64,000 bases of DNA from FW021-bin31 sp964647485. Its GTDB lineage: Bacteria > Bacteroidota > Bacteroidia > Chitinophagales > Chitinophagaceae. Every line of letters begins with the position of its first letter. Positions within the stretch are counted from its first letter, which is position 1. The stretch spans positions 1 through 64,000 of the forward strand of contig CAZYHV010000010.1 of the NCBI GenBank assembly GCA_964647485.1, in the 5' to 3' direction. The notes beneath the pieces are model-generated. The model saw only the letters and a program-made list of their open reading frames with translations. It did no database searches and was not told the DNA's origin. This document shows, in pieces, positions 29,201 to 35,432 of this stretch. The translations under genes and the position numbers were made by a program.

Positions 29201-29557
29201 GCCTGTTACTGTAAACTCTTTTAGTTTTTTGTTTGCATTACCCAATTTTATATTAATCGTTGTACGATTATTAATTGGCTGAGCTACTGTTTTATAATTA
29301 ATATAAGAAACAGCTACTCTATTTTTTTGAGGAGCATCTACCCGCAAAGCGTAATTTCCATCAGCATCGGTCACAGTACCATTGATTGTTCGATTATCCT
29401 TATCTAATTCTACCACAGTAGCTCCTATCAGCGGAGTCCCCGATTCAGCATCTACTACTGTTCCTCTCAGAATAAAGCGACCGTTATTACTTTGTGCTTC
29501 AACGAAAGAAGCACTAAAAAGAAAAATAAATAAAAATGATATAGAGAATATTTTCAT
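26288..29557 (-). CDS. SusC/RagA-type TonB-dependent outer-membrane transporter (first pair)
   Basis: A 1089-residue transporter with signal peptide (SISFLFIFLFSASFVEAQ). The carboxypeptidase-like regulatory domain spans about residues 30-110 ('LRGTVVDAESGTPLIGATV'). The plug contains 'ALEGRMPGLNV', IRIRGTATING, 'PLIVLDGMPY' and 'SITILKDAAATAVWGSQAANGV'. The barrel follows and ends ARTVLFGLNLSF. All SusC hallmarks are intact. It lies between an upstream fasciclin lipoprotein gene (16 bases away) and its SusD. It should import rhamnogalacturonan oligosaccharides across the outer membrane with TonB energy; the substrate is inferred from the surrounding enzymes. Confidence 0.95.
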   Translation of the reverse strand: MKIFSISFLFIFLFSASFVEAQSNNGRFILRGTVVDAESGTPLIGATVVELDKDNRTINGTVTDADGNYALRVDAPQKNRVAVSYINYKTVAQPINNRTTINIKLGNANKKLKEFTVTGQQMVDNGTGLNIPVLNSTTATSHIDIKALENLSTPNIASALEGRMPGLNVTAASGDPGAGMQIRIRGTATINGNANPLIVLDGMPYSTSIPSDFDFGTADVRGYAQLLNIAPSDIKSITILKDAAATAVWGSQAANGVLLIKTKRGKTGKPAISYSFRGTFSKQPDHIPLLNGNQYATLIPEEVENTGGKPLDISNNKEFSFDPQDPFWYYNYSRNSDWIGAITQTGFSQDHNISMTGGGQKARYYASVGYYNSKGTTKGTNLKRITSKINFDYDVSDRIHFKSDITFTHLNNRKSYSNGIRNVAYNKMPNMSVYKYDMFGHKSPNYFSPASNIQGQYSGTYNPLALAELGIYTQKGNRITPTFKVRYDAIPSVLSATFNVQFDINNSETHTFLPQDATGRPLNESVVNNASFSDGDVFDVYTKTNFIYTPRSNNEDHILQALLSIQTDENKYVSYNSRATNTASSKLQYPFNGARVHNSASELSATKGKKRSIGALLQAQYNLFNKYIMNVGVRADGNSRFGPDNRYGLFPSASVRWRVSDEGFMQQFDFLDDFSFKASYGHAGSAPPDKTIWNYYNTYKPFSYSYMGATGTYPTNMQLSNLKWQTLIGTNFGFDIWMFDRRIEFNFDAYRNRIKDMFFDDLNIPSYTGFSKMPANVGTMDNQGWEILLRTVPVRTKNWRVDFRINMSRNTNIMRSISPFYPKTNTLTVDQNGLYKTYLQIGNPFGAFYGFRSLGVYKDKSETIVRNADGQKINGPNGKTLYMRFGYPNIDYVFQPGDAKYEDINHDGNINDQDIVYLGNGLPKVVGGFGLNVTFKKNLKLIAYFDYKLDYDIVNRADMLLTNMYGFDNQSTAVLSRWRNPGDETNMPRALHRQGYNWLGSDRYVEDASYLRFQALTLRYNFSADILSRWNIRNASFYITVENLYTWTKYKGQNPDVSIIGNNSPFSYPVDNALTPPARTVLFGLNLSF

Positions 29558-29573
29558 AATACTTTATTTCAAT

Positions 29574-31763
29574 CTAATCTGGATTATAATTTAGAACCTT
29601 ATCTATTGAATGAATCACAGCACGATTACATAAATGATTGCTATTGGCAATATTAACATGAGCCGTATTCCCCTTTGAATCAATTAAATTCATGCTATTC
29701 ACTTGGTTTTCAACCTTCACAAACTTTATATCCCCATCCAATGTCTTTAAGAAAGTGGCAAAAGAGCCGGATTTCTTTCCATCCGGTACAACTGCATTCT
29801 TATCAAGGATATGATAGTTGATAAAATCAACAACCTTTTGTTTGTCTTCTTGATCCGAAGGATCAAAGTCCGGCGTACCCGTGACCTGATCACCGGGAAG
29901 CAACCCCTGCTGTACAGCATCAGAGATCGCATTATTCGTGGGGACAAGAAGGGTATAAAAAGCACCGGGTTTTATGCCTGTAATCGTTTTTGTATCTTCG
30001 TCCCAAAGCAAGGAATGAGAAAGATAGTTATAGAAACTCTCAAAATCATTGGGATCCGAGGCTACCAGATCTTCCAGATGCATACCAATAGACCTTTCAG
30101 AAAAAGTCAATAGCCCATCAACATAATAGACCTTCCCATTAATCGTATTTACAGAACTATCAATATGGATTTTTACACCATCATCTGCATTTCCTCCTGC
30201 CCATATGGTGTTATTTTTATAACGAATATATTCCCCATTCCAAGATTCTACGATACCCGCTCCTGACAGATCATCCAATTCACCATTAGGGGTAACAAAA
30301 ACAGAAGTTTGCAAGATCCTCATGACTCTTTGGCGCGCTGCGCTTCCTCCAAACTCTGTTCCTCCGGGCGGTTGGTACCTCCATTCTTCATGATCTGCAT
30401 CATAATCGTATCCATATTGTTGCATTACCGAATTGGACATCATAAACATGGTGAAATGTCCGGATGGATTCAGAATTGAAAATTTAATATCAGCATCTAA
30501 AGCTTTTGTCATCAGGGAATAGGCAGGATCCAAAAAAGGTTTTCCATAAATAGTGCGAAAAACATTAGCCTGCTGTACTTCATCAATACCATAGAAAAAA
30601 CCATTGCTACAAACTTTTTTATCTACAACATTAGATAAACTGAAAGTTGCATTCTCCTGCTGACTATTTGGGGTATGTTTCATTTTACTGGGCCATAGGG
30701 TAGTCGTCCATAAATGAGCATTGAGTAAGTTTATTAAGACCTCAGGAGGAGCAGCATCAAAAGTATGGTAATGCGCCAATATTTTTCGTTCATATGACTC
30801 AAGTACCTGATTCGTAGGTATGGCCATACTCCATCCATCTCCCTGTGCATCCGTACTAGAGGATAAGAAATTTTCATTGTTAGGAGAAAAAGCCAGACCA
30901 TCCGCTCCGTTGGCATCATACAATTTAACATAAACAGAATCTGAAGCGCCCGAAAGTGCATTGTATCTCTCTGTAACTGCATCATTTGATTGATAACTCA
31001 CCAGTTTATCCAACAATCTCTTAAATTCGCTATATTCCGGATGGGTGTTTAAATACTCTTCTAAACTAGGTAAAGGAAGAATGACTTTATTCACAATATC
31101 AATCAACCCGTTTTCTGCTGCAATATCAGATTTTAACACTTGAGCTCCCGCCACATTAAATCCGGTAAAAGAAGCATTTGGATAAAAGAAATTATAATCT
31201 GTTGCATTTAAATTATTAAATGCAAAATACTTGCTAATGAAATAGGGAATATATTTATTATTATTGTCATTTGATTCATAAGAACCATTCCTATTTGAGG
31301 AAATAACCGTTTTTCCATCTTCTTGATAGACCCAATTATAATAAACCGTTTTCCTTTTAAAAGCAGCACTCGTATCCGGCCCTCCCGACTCTTGCATGTT
31401 TGTCAATTCCGCTTTTCTATAAGCATCATATACCAAAGCATATCTCACTATTTTCTTTGCAGTAGCCGTATCCAGGTTCTTGTCTCCGGAAATATTATTT
31501 TCTCTATAAAAGGTTTCAAAGGCAGAGTCATTCGGAGCAAACATTGTCCAATATCCCCCATTACTCAAAGTCTTTTTATACCCGGCCTTATCAATAGCAG
31601 ATAGAAGATGTGTAAAATTTCCTCTCTTTTCCAATTGTTGATAAATGGGCTGAGCTAAAGAGGAAGGTCTCCCATAGTATTTATCCCATTCTTTTTTATG
31701 GCAGTTGGTTAGTAAAAACATAAGAAAAAATAGAGAAAATATGGTACAGAAATGTTTCATCAT
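29574..31763 (-). CDS. Multi-FAS1 fasciclin lipoprotein, first gene of the main operon
   Basis: A 729-residue lipoprotein (signal FSLFFLMFLLTNCHKKEW) that appears to contain four FAS1-like domains. The first (about residues 25-220 of the shorter form) has 'YWTMFAPNDSAFETFY' and ends 'NGLIDIVNKVILPL'. Two central ones are divergent ('GWSMAIPTNQVLESY', 'HFTMFMMSNSVMQQYG'). The last has 'YTLLVPTNNAISDAV', 'FINYHILDKN' and a terminal VIHSIDKVLNY. The frame opens with GTG codons at 31805, but the Met pair at 31763/31760 directly precedes the signal peptide and is preferred. It is unusual for a FAS1 protein to be encoded upstream of susC at the head of a PUL operon. Binding of glycan or matrix is inferred. 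Confidence 0.85.
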   Translation of the reverse strand: MMKHFCTIFSLFFLMFLLTNCHKKEWDKYYGRPSSLAQPIYQQLEKRGNFTHLLSAIDKAGYKKTLSNGGYWTMFAPNDSAFETFYRENNISGDKNLDTATAKKIVRYALVYDAYRKAELTNMQESGGPDTSAAFKRKTVYYNWVYQEDGKTVISSNRNGSYESNDNNNKYIPYFISKYFAFNNLNATDYNFFYPNASFTGFNVAGAQVLKSDIAAENGLIDIVNKVILPLPSLEEYLNTHPEYSEFKRLLDKLVSYQSNDAVTERYNALSGASDSVYVKLYDANGADGLAFSPNNENFLSSSTDAQGDGWSMAIPTNQVLESYERKILAHYHTFDAAPPEVLINLLNAHLWTTTLWPSKMKHTPNSQQENATFSLSNVVDKKVCSNGFFYGIDEVQQANVFRTIYGKPFLDPAYSLMTKALDADIKFSILNPSGHFTMFMMSNSVMQQYGYDYDADHEEWRYQPPGGTEFGGSAARQRVMRILQTSVFVTPNGELDDLSGAGIVESWNGEYIRYKNNTIWAGGNADDGVKIHIDSSVNTINGKVYYVDGLLTFSERSIGMHLEDLVASDPNDFESFYNYLSHSLLWDEDTKTITGIKPGAFYTLLVPTNNAISDAVQQGLLPGDQVTGTPDFDPSDQEDKQKVVDFINYHILDKNAVVPDGKKSGSFATFLKTLDGDIKFVKVENQVNSMNLIDSKGNTAHVNIANSNHLCNRAVIHSIDKVLNYNPD

Positions 31764-31805
31764 ATTATTTAATTTCAGATAAATATTACATGATCGTCCC
31801 ACCAC

Positions 31806-31832
31806 TTTTTCTAAAATATTTTTTTAGAAAAA
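31806..31832 (-). promoter_or_regulatory. 11-bp hairpin in the operon leader
   Basis: TTTTTCTAAAA (31806-31816) and TTTTAGAAAAA (31822-31832) are perfect 11-base inverted repeats with a 5-base loop, ending 43 bases before the ATG at 31763. The very AT-rich stem has no T-run after it, so it is not a standard terminator. It could affect mRNA stability or translation. Confidence 0.5.
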
Positions 31833-31900
31833 GACATTAAATAGAATAGAATTCCCTCTTATAAGGAATGAAAACCGTAAGAATAAGAATTTAGATTAAA

Positions 31901-31920
31901 TTTCTTCTTAACAGAAGAAA
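31901..31920. promoter_or_regulatory. 8-bp hairpin in the operon leader
   Basis: TTTCTTCT (31901-31908) and AGAAGAAA (31913-31920) form a perfect 8-bp stem with a 4-base loop inside the predicted leader. Confidence 0.45.
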
Positions 31921-32017
31921 ACATCTTCCAACAATACGGCTATTTAGATTTAATGTAAATAATAAGACATGTTTTACTCTTTTTATAATTAAAATTCTAT
32001 TAACGTTTTCTAATATG

Positions 32018-32065
32018 TAAATTTATATTCTTTCATTGTAATCACTATCCTGTACTATCCTGTTC
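32018..32065 (-). promoter_or_regulatory. operator and promoter of the main PUL operon
   Basis: On the minus strand the site reads ACAGGATAGTACAGGATAGT (two CAGGAT half-sites exactly 10 bases apart), followed toward the gene by a TAAATTTA -7 box at 32018-32025. The distance from the gene-proximal half-site to the first base of the -7 box is 22, the same as at the GH78 and GH31 promoters. The half-sites sit at about one helical turn and overlap the -33 region, as expected for an activator site. Confidence 0.7.
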
Positions 32066-32198
32066 GTATAAAAAATATCAAATCAAAAAAACACAATTAG
32101 TTCATAATCAATTATTTAATAGAATAATATTTTTTTTATCATTATACGATATTATCATTTCTCAACAATTAAAGGTTCTTCTTCCATCTTCATTTTAA

Positions 32199-33266
32199 TC
32201 ACTTCAAACCATTGCCGAAACCAACTAGTAAAATAGCAATAAAAATAGTAACAATACCGGAAATAACGGTAATCAATGTTTTTTTACTTACCCCTTTCCA
32301 TTCTTTTAAAAACAAGCCCCACACGTTGGCAATCAAAATAATAAAACCCATGTGTATAATCCAGGAACTGGCTCCATTTCCCATTTTACTTTCTCCCATT
32401 CCGTAAAAGAAAAACTGTAAAAACCAAACGGTTCCTGCTAAAGCAGATAAGAGGTAATTTGAAAGTAAGGGAGATTTTTTATTCCCATAATCATTATAGG
32501 TTTTATTTTTGAGGTTCAGAAAGAGGCAATACACAAAATTCGTCGTCAATCCTCCCCATAAAAGCACTACATAGGTAACATTGTTCTGAAATAAAGGATT
32601 AATTCCCTGTGCCACTGCTGCATTAGCCATAGAACTACCGGCTTCAATACCATAATTAAAACAAGCACTAAGAATACCGGAGACAATAGCCACTATCAAT
32701 CCTACTCCTAATTTAAATTCCCCTGTACCCTCTTTTTTCTCACGTTCTTCTTCCGCTTTTGTCATCTCTTTCTCCTTCATCATCCCGGCTTTACCACAGA
32801 CCAAAATACCAATTAAACAGACTAAAACTCCCAATAACACAAATTGTCCCCAGGTATTATCCAACATTTGTGTAAATGTCACCTTCCCCGGTGTCGCCAT
32901 GATGTCATAATAGACTGAAGGTAAGAGGGCGCCAAAAGCAGCCGTCAATCCTAAAATAACCGTATTCCCTAACGACATTCCCAAATAGCGAACGCCTAGA
33001 CCATAAGTCAATCCGCCAATTCCCCAAAGAACCCCCATAATATAAGTCCACCACAACGTACTGCCGTTTGTAGCACTGATAATATCAGAAAATCCGGGGA
33101 TCGTTAACCATGCCGCTAGCGGCGGGACTATCAGCCAGGAAAACAACCCACCTATGATCCACATGCTTTCCCACGACCATTTCTTTACCTTGGTGTAAGG
33201 CATGTAAAAACTTCCCGCAGCGCCGCCACCGAGAAAATGATAAATAATTCCTAATATGATTCCCAT
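32199..33266 (-). CDS. rhaT: L-rhamnose/proton symporter RhaT
   Basis: A 355-residue inner-membrane transporter of the RhaT family with about ten hydrophobic helices. The N-terminal 'IYHFLGGGAAGSFYMPYTKVKKWSWE' is the family signature (GG...GSFY.P.K.VK.W.WE). 'MGVLWGIGGLTYGLGVRYLGMSLGNTV' follows in the usual place. A charged cytoplasmic loop (KEKEMTKAEEEREKK) lies in the middle of the protein. It is the last gene of the rhamnose operon, downstream of rhaB. It would bring free L-rhamnose released by GH78 and GH106 into the cytoplasm. Confidence 0.95.
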   Translation of the reverse strand: MGIILGIIYHFLGGGAAGSFYMPYTKVKKWSWESMWIIGGLFSWLIVPPLAAWLTIPGFSDIISATNGSTLWWTYIMGVLWGIGGLTYGLGVRYLGMSLGNTVILGLTAAFGALLPSVYYDIMATPGKVTFTQMLDNTWGQFVLLGVLVCLIGILVCGKAGMMKEKEMTKAEEEREKKEGTGEFKLGVGLIVAIVSGILSACFNYGIEAGSSMANAAVAQGINPLFQNNVTYVVLLWGGLTTNFVYCLFLNLKNKTYNDYGNKKSPLLSNYLLSALAGTVWFLQFFFYGMGESKMGNGASSWIIHMGFIILIANVWGLFLKEWKGVSKKTLITVISGIVTIFIAILLVGFGNGLK

Positions 33267-33319
33267 GATTGATTATTTTGGTTAGGTGGTTTATTGTTTG
33301 ATTGTTATATGGTTTAATC
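33267..33319. repeat. short tandem octads beside the rhaT start
   Basis: Low-complexity octads ATTGTTTG, ATTGTTAT and ATGGTTTA (33293-33316), preceded by degenerate units, run up to the rhaT start codon. The same family recurs in the same orientation at 33423-33454. This leaves rhaT with no recognisable native leader. Confidence 0.65.
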
Positions 33320-33422
33320 TACGTTCATTTCGCCTTCTCTCTGTTCTTTGCGGTTTCATTTTTTTATTACCCACAAATACTTGATGAAGTTGTTACAGAA
33401 ACTTAATGACTTTCAATAATAG

Positions 33423-33454
33423 ATTGTTTAATGGTTAGATGATTTTATTGTTAA
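33423..33454. repeat. short tandem octads overlapping the rhaB stop
   Basis: ATTGTTTA, ATGGTTAG, ATGATTTT and ATTGTTAA are four consecutive octads. They cover the rhaB stop codon (33428-33430) and the last codons, so the C-terminal tail of the kinase (LTIKSSNH) is written in repeat sequence. Confidence 0.65.
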
Positions 33455-34870
33455 CTGCTCATCCCACTGATATGTTCTACAATCGAGATTTAATTCTCGT
33501 ACAAAAGGGACGACCGGGCTTATGGATTCCGGCAAAGGTTCATCCTGCCATACTTCATGCAAAGCAATTGCAGCTCCTAAGGCGGAAGCCCTTTTATTTT
33601 CTGCAATACCTATTTCCCAATCAGGCAGAAAGGCTTGCAGAAGTTCCATAAAGACTTTATTCTTTACAAACCCTCCACTGATATACACTCGTCTGATATT
33701 TCCACAAACCATTTCAATAGACTTCTTCTGTAAAAGGGTTAAATCCAACATCAATTTTAAATAAGCTTCTTCAAAAGAGTCAAACCAAGATAGTTGAGGT
33801 TGCTTTCCCTTTAAATGAGGGAAAGGACCGGTTCCCAACATTTTTTCAGGATAAAAAGTAATCTTCTCCGATTGATTTTCTATCAAACGTTCAATCATTC
33901 TTTGATCTAAGGGTATCTCCTGATCTGCGCCCTTCTTTTTATCAAAATAGGTCTCTAATCTCCGAACCTGAAAATCATATTCCTTACCGAGAAAAAGACG
34001 GGAAGCCGCTACTTTTTGCCCTTTGTCTAAGAGAAAAAACAAACAATCTTTTTCAAATTTATCACCATTTAGAGCCCCTTCAAAATATGGGTTCAGTGTA
34101 ATATTCCAGGTGCCGGTAGAGAGTAACAAAAAAGGTTCCTTGGTCATCTTTACAAAAGGCAATAAAGCCGCAGAACTATCATGCATTCCGATTCCGACCG
34201 GTATTTTTTTCTTCCCAAAATCAACCCAATCAAACACCTCGCTGGCTTCTCCTTTAGGAACAAGGTGTCTCAAGTCTTCTTTCTCTAACCAGGAATGATA
34301 GGCTCTCTTCTCAAAATCCCAAAGTCCGGTATGACATCCTATACTGGAATAATCAGCATGGATCCTGTGAGAAAAGAAATAATTGGCATATTGAGGCAGG
34401 TGTAAACTCGTTACTATTCTTTTAAAAGCCTCCGGTCTGTTTTTCTTCAACCAATATAACTGTATGCCACTATTCAACATCCCCAGCACCGGCGAACCGG
34501 TAGACAATGGGAAATGCTCCTTCCCTCCAAATAAACCATAAAACTCTTCTAAAAACTCCTGTTCCAGAGGCTTCATATAATCATAGAGCGGAGTAACCGG
34601 TTGTCCTTCTTTATCTAGATGTACCAGGGAGGCTCCATGAGATGAAAAATTTATACCTTCAATAGTGAACTTCCCTTCCGCCAGAGTAGTCTGTAATTGT
34701 TTCTCTATCCATAATAAAATTGCAGAAAGATCTTCACAATCACATCCATCTTCGTCTTTGACATCCGGAATAACAGTTGTTCTCTCTTCTACAATATGAT
34801 AATTCCTATCAAAAAGAATAAATTTTTTATTGGTTCTTCCAAGGTCGAATATGGCTATTACAGCGTGCAT
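33428..34870 (-). CDS. rhaB: Rhamnulokinase-like FGGY carbohydrate kinase
   Basis: A 480-residue cytoplasmic kinase with FGGY family blocks: 'IAIFDLGRTNKKFILFD' (phosphate-1), 'SSHGASLVHLD', 'GIGMHDSSAAL' with the catalytic Asp, 'LLLSTGTWNITLNP' and 'VYISGGFVKNKVFMELL'. In this operon it should phosphorylate L-rhamnulose to L-rhamnulose-1-phosphate. By sequence alone an L-fuculokinase-like activity cannot be excluded, but the flanking rhamnose isomerase and aldolase decide the call. Its start codon is 2 bases from a heptad array, so its native leader appears to have been displaced. Its C-terminus runs into another octad array (33423-33454). Confidence 0.88.
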   Translation of the reverse strand: MHAVIAIFDLGRTNKKFILFDRNYHIVEERTTVIPDVKDEDGCDCEDLSAILLWIEKQLQTTLAEGKFTIEGINFSSHGASLVHLDKEGQPVTPLYDYMKPLEQEFLEEFYGLFGGKEHFPLSTGSPVLGMLNSGIQLYWLKKNRPEAFKRIVTSLHLPQYANYFFSHRIHADYSSIGCHTGLWDFEKRAYHSWLEKEDLRHLVPKGEASEVFDWVDFGKKKIPVGIGMHDSSAALLPFVKMTKEPFLLLSTGTWNITLNPYFEGALNGDKFEKDCLFFLLDKGQKVAASRLFLGKEYDFQVRRLETYFDKKKGADQEIPLDQRMIERLIENQSEKITFYPEKMLGTGPFPHLKGKQPQLSWFDSFEEAYLKLMLDLTLLQKKSIEMVCGNIRRVYISGGFVKNKVFMELLQAFLPDWEIGIAENKRASALGAAIALHEVWQDEPLPESISPVVPFVRELNLDCRTYQWDEQLTIKSSNH

Positions 34871-34872
34871 CA

Positions 34873-34942
34873 GTGTTCAGTGTTCAGTGTTCAGTGTTCA
34901 GTGTTCAGTGTTTGGTGTTTGGTGTTTGGTGTTTGGTAATCG
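34873..34942 (+). repeat. heptad tandem array, left side of the cassette
   Basis: Five perfect GTGTTCA units (34873-34907), then four perfect GTGTTTG units (34908-34935), then GTAATCG (34936-34942). The array lies between the stop of the four-helix-bundle gene and the start of rhaB, so it forms the immediate leader of rhaB on the minus strand. Confidence 0.95.
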
Positions 34943-34944
34943 GT

Positions 34945-35328
34945 TCAATCTTTTTTACAAAAAGATGCAGACTTCGGCATCATACTGTTCAACATTTTCC
35001 CTATTTTCTCATATTCTAACAATAAATGGGCTCCTTTATCCTTAGAAACATAGTTACAATCTAATGCAATTTCTACCCAATGCGGTGTTTCCAATTGTTC
35101 CCCATCTGCATCAGTCAGTTTACTCATAAAGTGTTTTTCATATCTTCTTTTGCCCCAAGCTTCTGCTATCTGAGCACCAACCGAACGAGAGGATCGTCTT
35201 CCCTGATTTGTAAGAGCATACATTTCTTCCTTAGGAAACCTTTTTGAAGTTTCAAATATTTCTCTTGCTAAAACCCTCGCCAGCTTATAAGTCTCCAATG
35301 ATCTAAAACTTTCAACATAGCTCATCAT
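34945..35328 (-). CDS. Four-helix bundle protein (S23 / 23S rRNA intervening-sequence type)
   Basis: A 127-residue protein of the four-helix-bundle family first seen as ORFs within 23S rRNA intervening sequences and now known as free-standing genes in many Bacteroidota. Family blocks: 'FRSLETYKLARVLAREIFE' in helix 1, 'FPKEEMYALTNQGRRSSRSVGAQIAEAWG' in helix 2, FMSKLTDADGEQLETPHWVEIA in helix 3, and a C-terminal LLLEYEKIGKMLNSM. No membrane segment or catalytic motif is seen and the function is unknown. It interrupts the rhamnose operon between rhaI and rhaB on the same strand, enclosed by inverted heptad arrays. Confidence 0.92.
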   Translation of the reverse strand: MMSYVESFRSLETYKLARVLAREIFETSKRFPKEEMYALTNQGRRSSRSVGAQIAEAWGKRRYEKHFMSKLTDADGEQLETPHWVEIALDCNYVSKDKGAHLLLEYEKIGKMLNSMMPKSASFCKKD

Positions 35329-35380
35329 ATCTCTATTATTTTATTTATTTACAAAAAATAAATTACAAAACGCCAACCAT

Positions 35381-35428
35381 CAATTACCAGTTACAAGACA
35401 CCGATCACTGATTACCGATCACCAACAC
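35381..35428 (-). repeat. heptad array, right side of the cassette
   Basis: On the minus strand the units read GTGATCG, GTAATCA, GTGATCG, GTGTCTT, GTAACTG and GTAATTG, six in exact 7-base register (35381-35422), preceded by a partial GTGTTG. They belong to the same loose family, GT[GA][AT]T.., as the left array but point the opposite way. Confidence 0.85.
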
Positions 35429-35432
35429 ACCT

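Larger units (their letters stand above)
31764..32011 (-). promoter_or_regulatory. long AT-rich leader of the main PUL operon
   Basis: If transcription starts about 7 bases after the -7 box at 32018-32025, the mRNA leader is near 250 bases, whereas the other two promoters sharing the operator give leaders of about 50-60 bases. It holds two perfect hairpins (31901-31920 and 31806-31832) and no credible gene; a seven-codon ORF (31950-31970) is probably chance. Confidence 0.45.
34873..35428. mobile_element. putative heptad-bounded cassette carrying a four-helix-bundle gene
   Basis: Inferred unit of 556 bases. It has heptad arrays in inverted orientation at its two ends (34873-34942 and 35381-35428) and a single S23-type four-helix-bundle gene between them. 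The left end lies 2 bases from the rhaB start codon and the right end 4 bases from the rhaI stop, so it fills the junction exactly. No transposase is encoded. Mobility is inference from the boundary pattern. Confidence 0.4.

Noticed and set aside
31950..31970. Seven-codon ORF in the main operon leader (possible leader peptide)
   Set aside because: Such short ORFs arise by chance in AT-rich DNA; it has no regulatory codon pattern or paired stems that would support attenuation.
34873..35428. Heptad arrays considered as a CRISPR array
   Set aside because: Units are 7 bases and contiguous with no spacers, and there are no cas genes.
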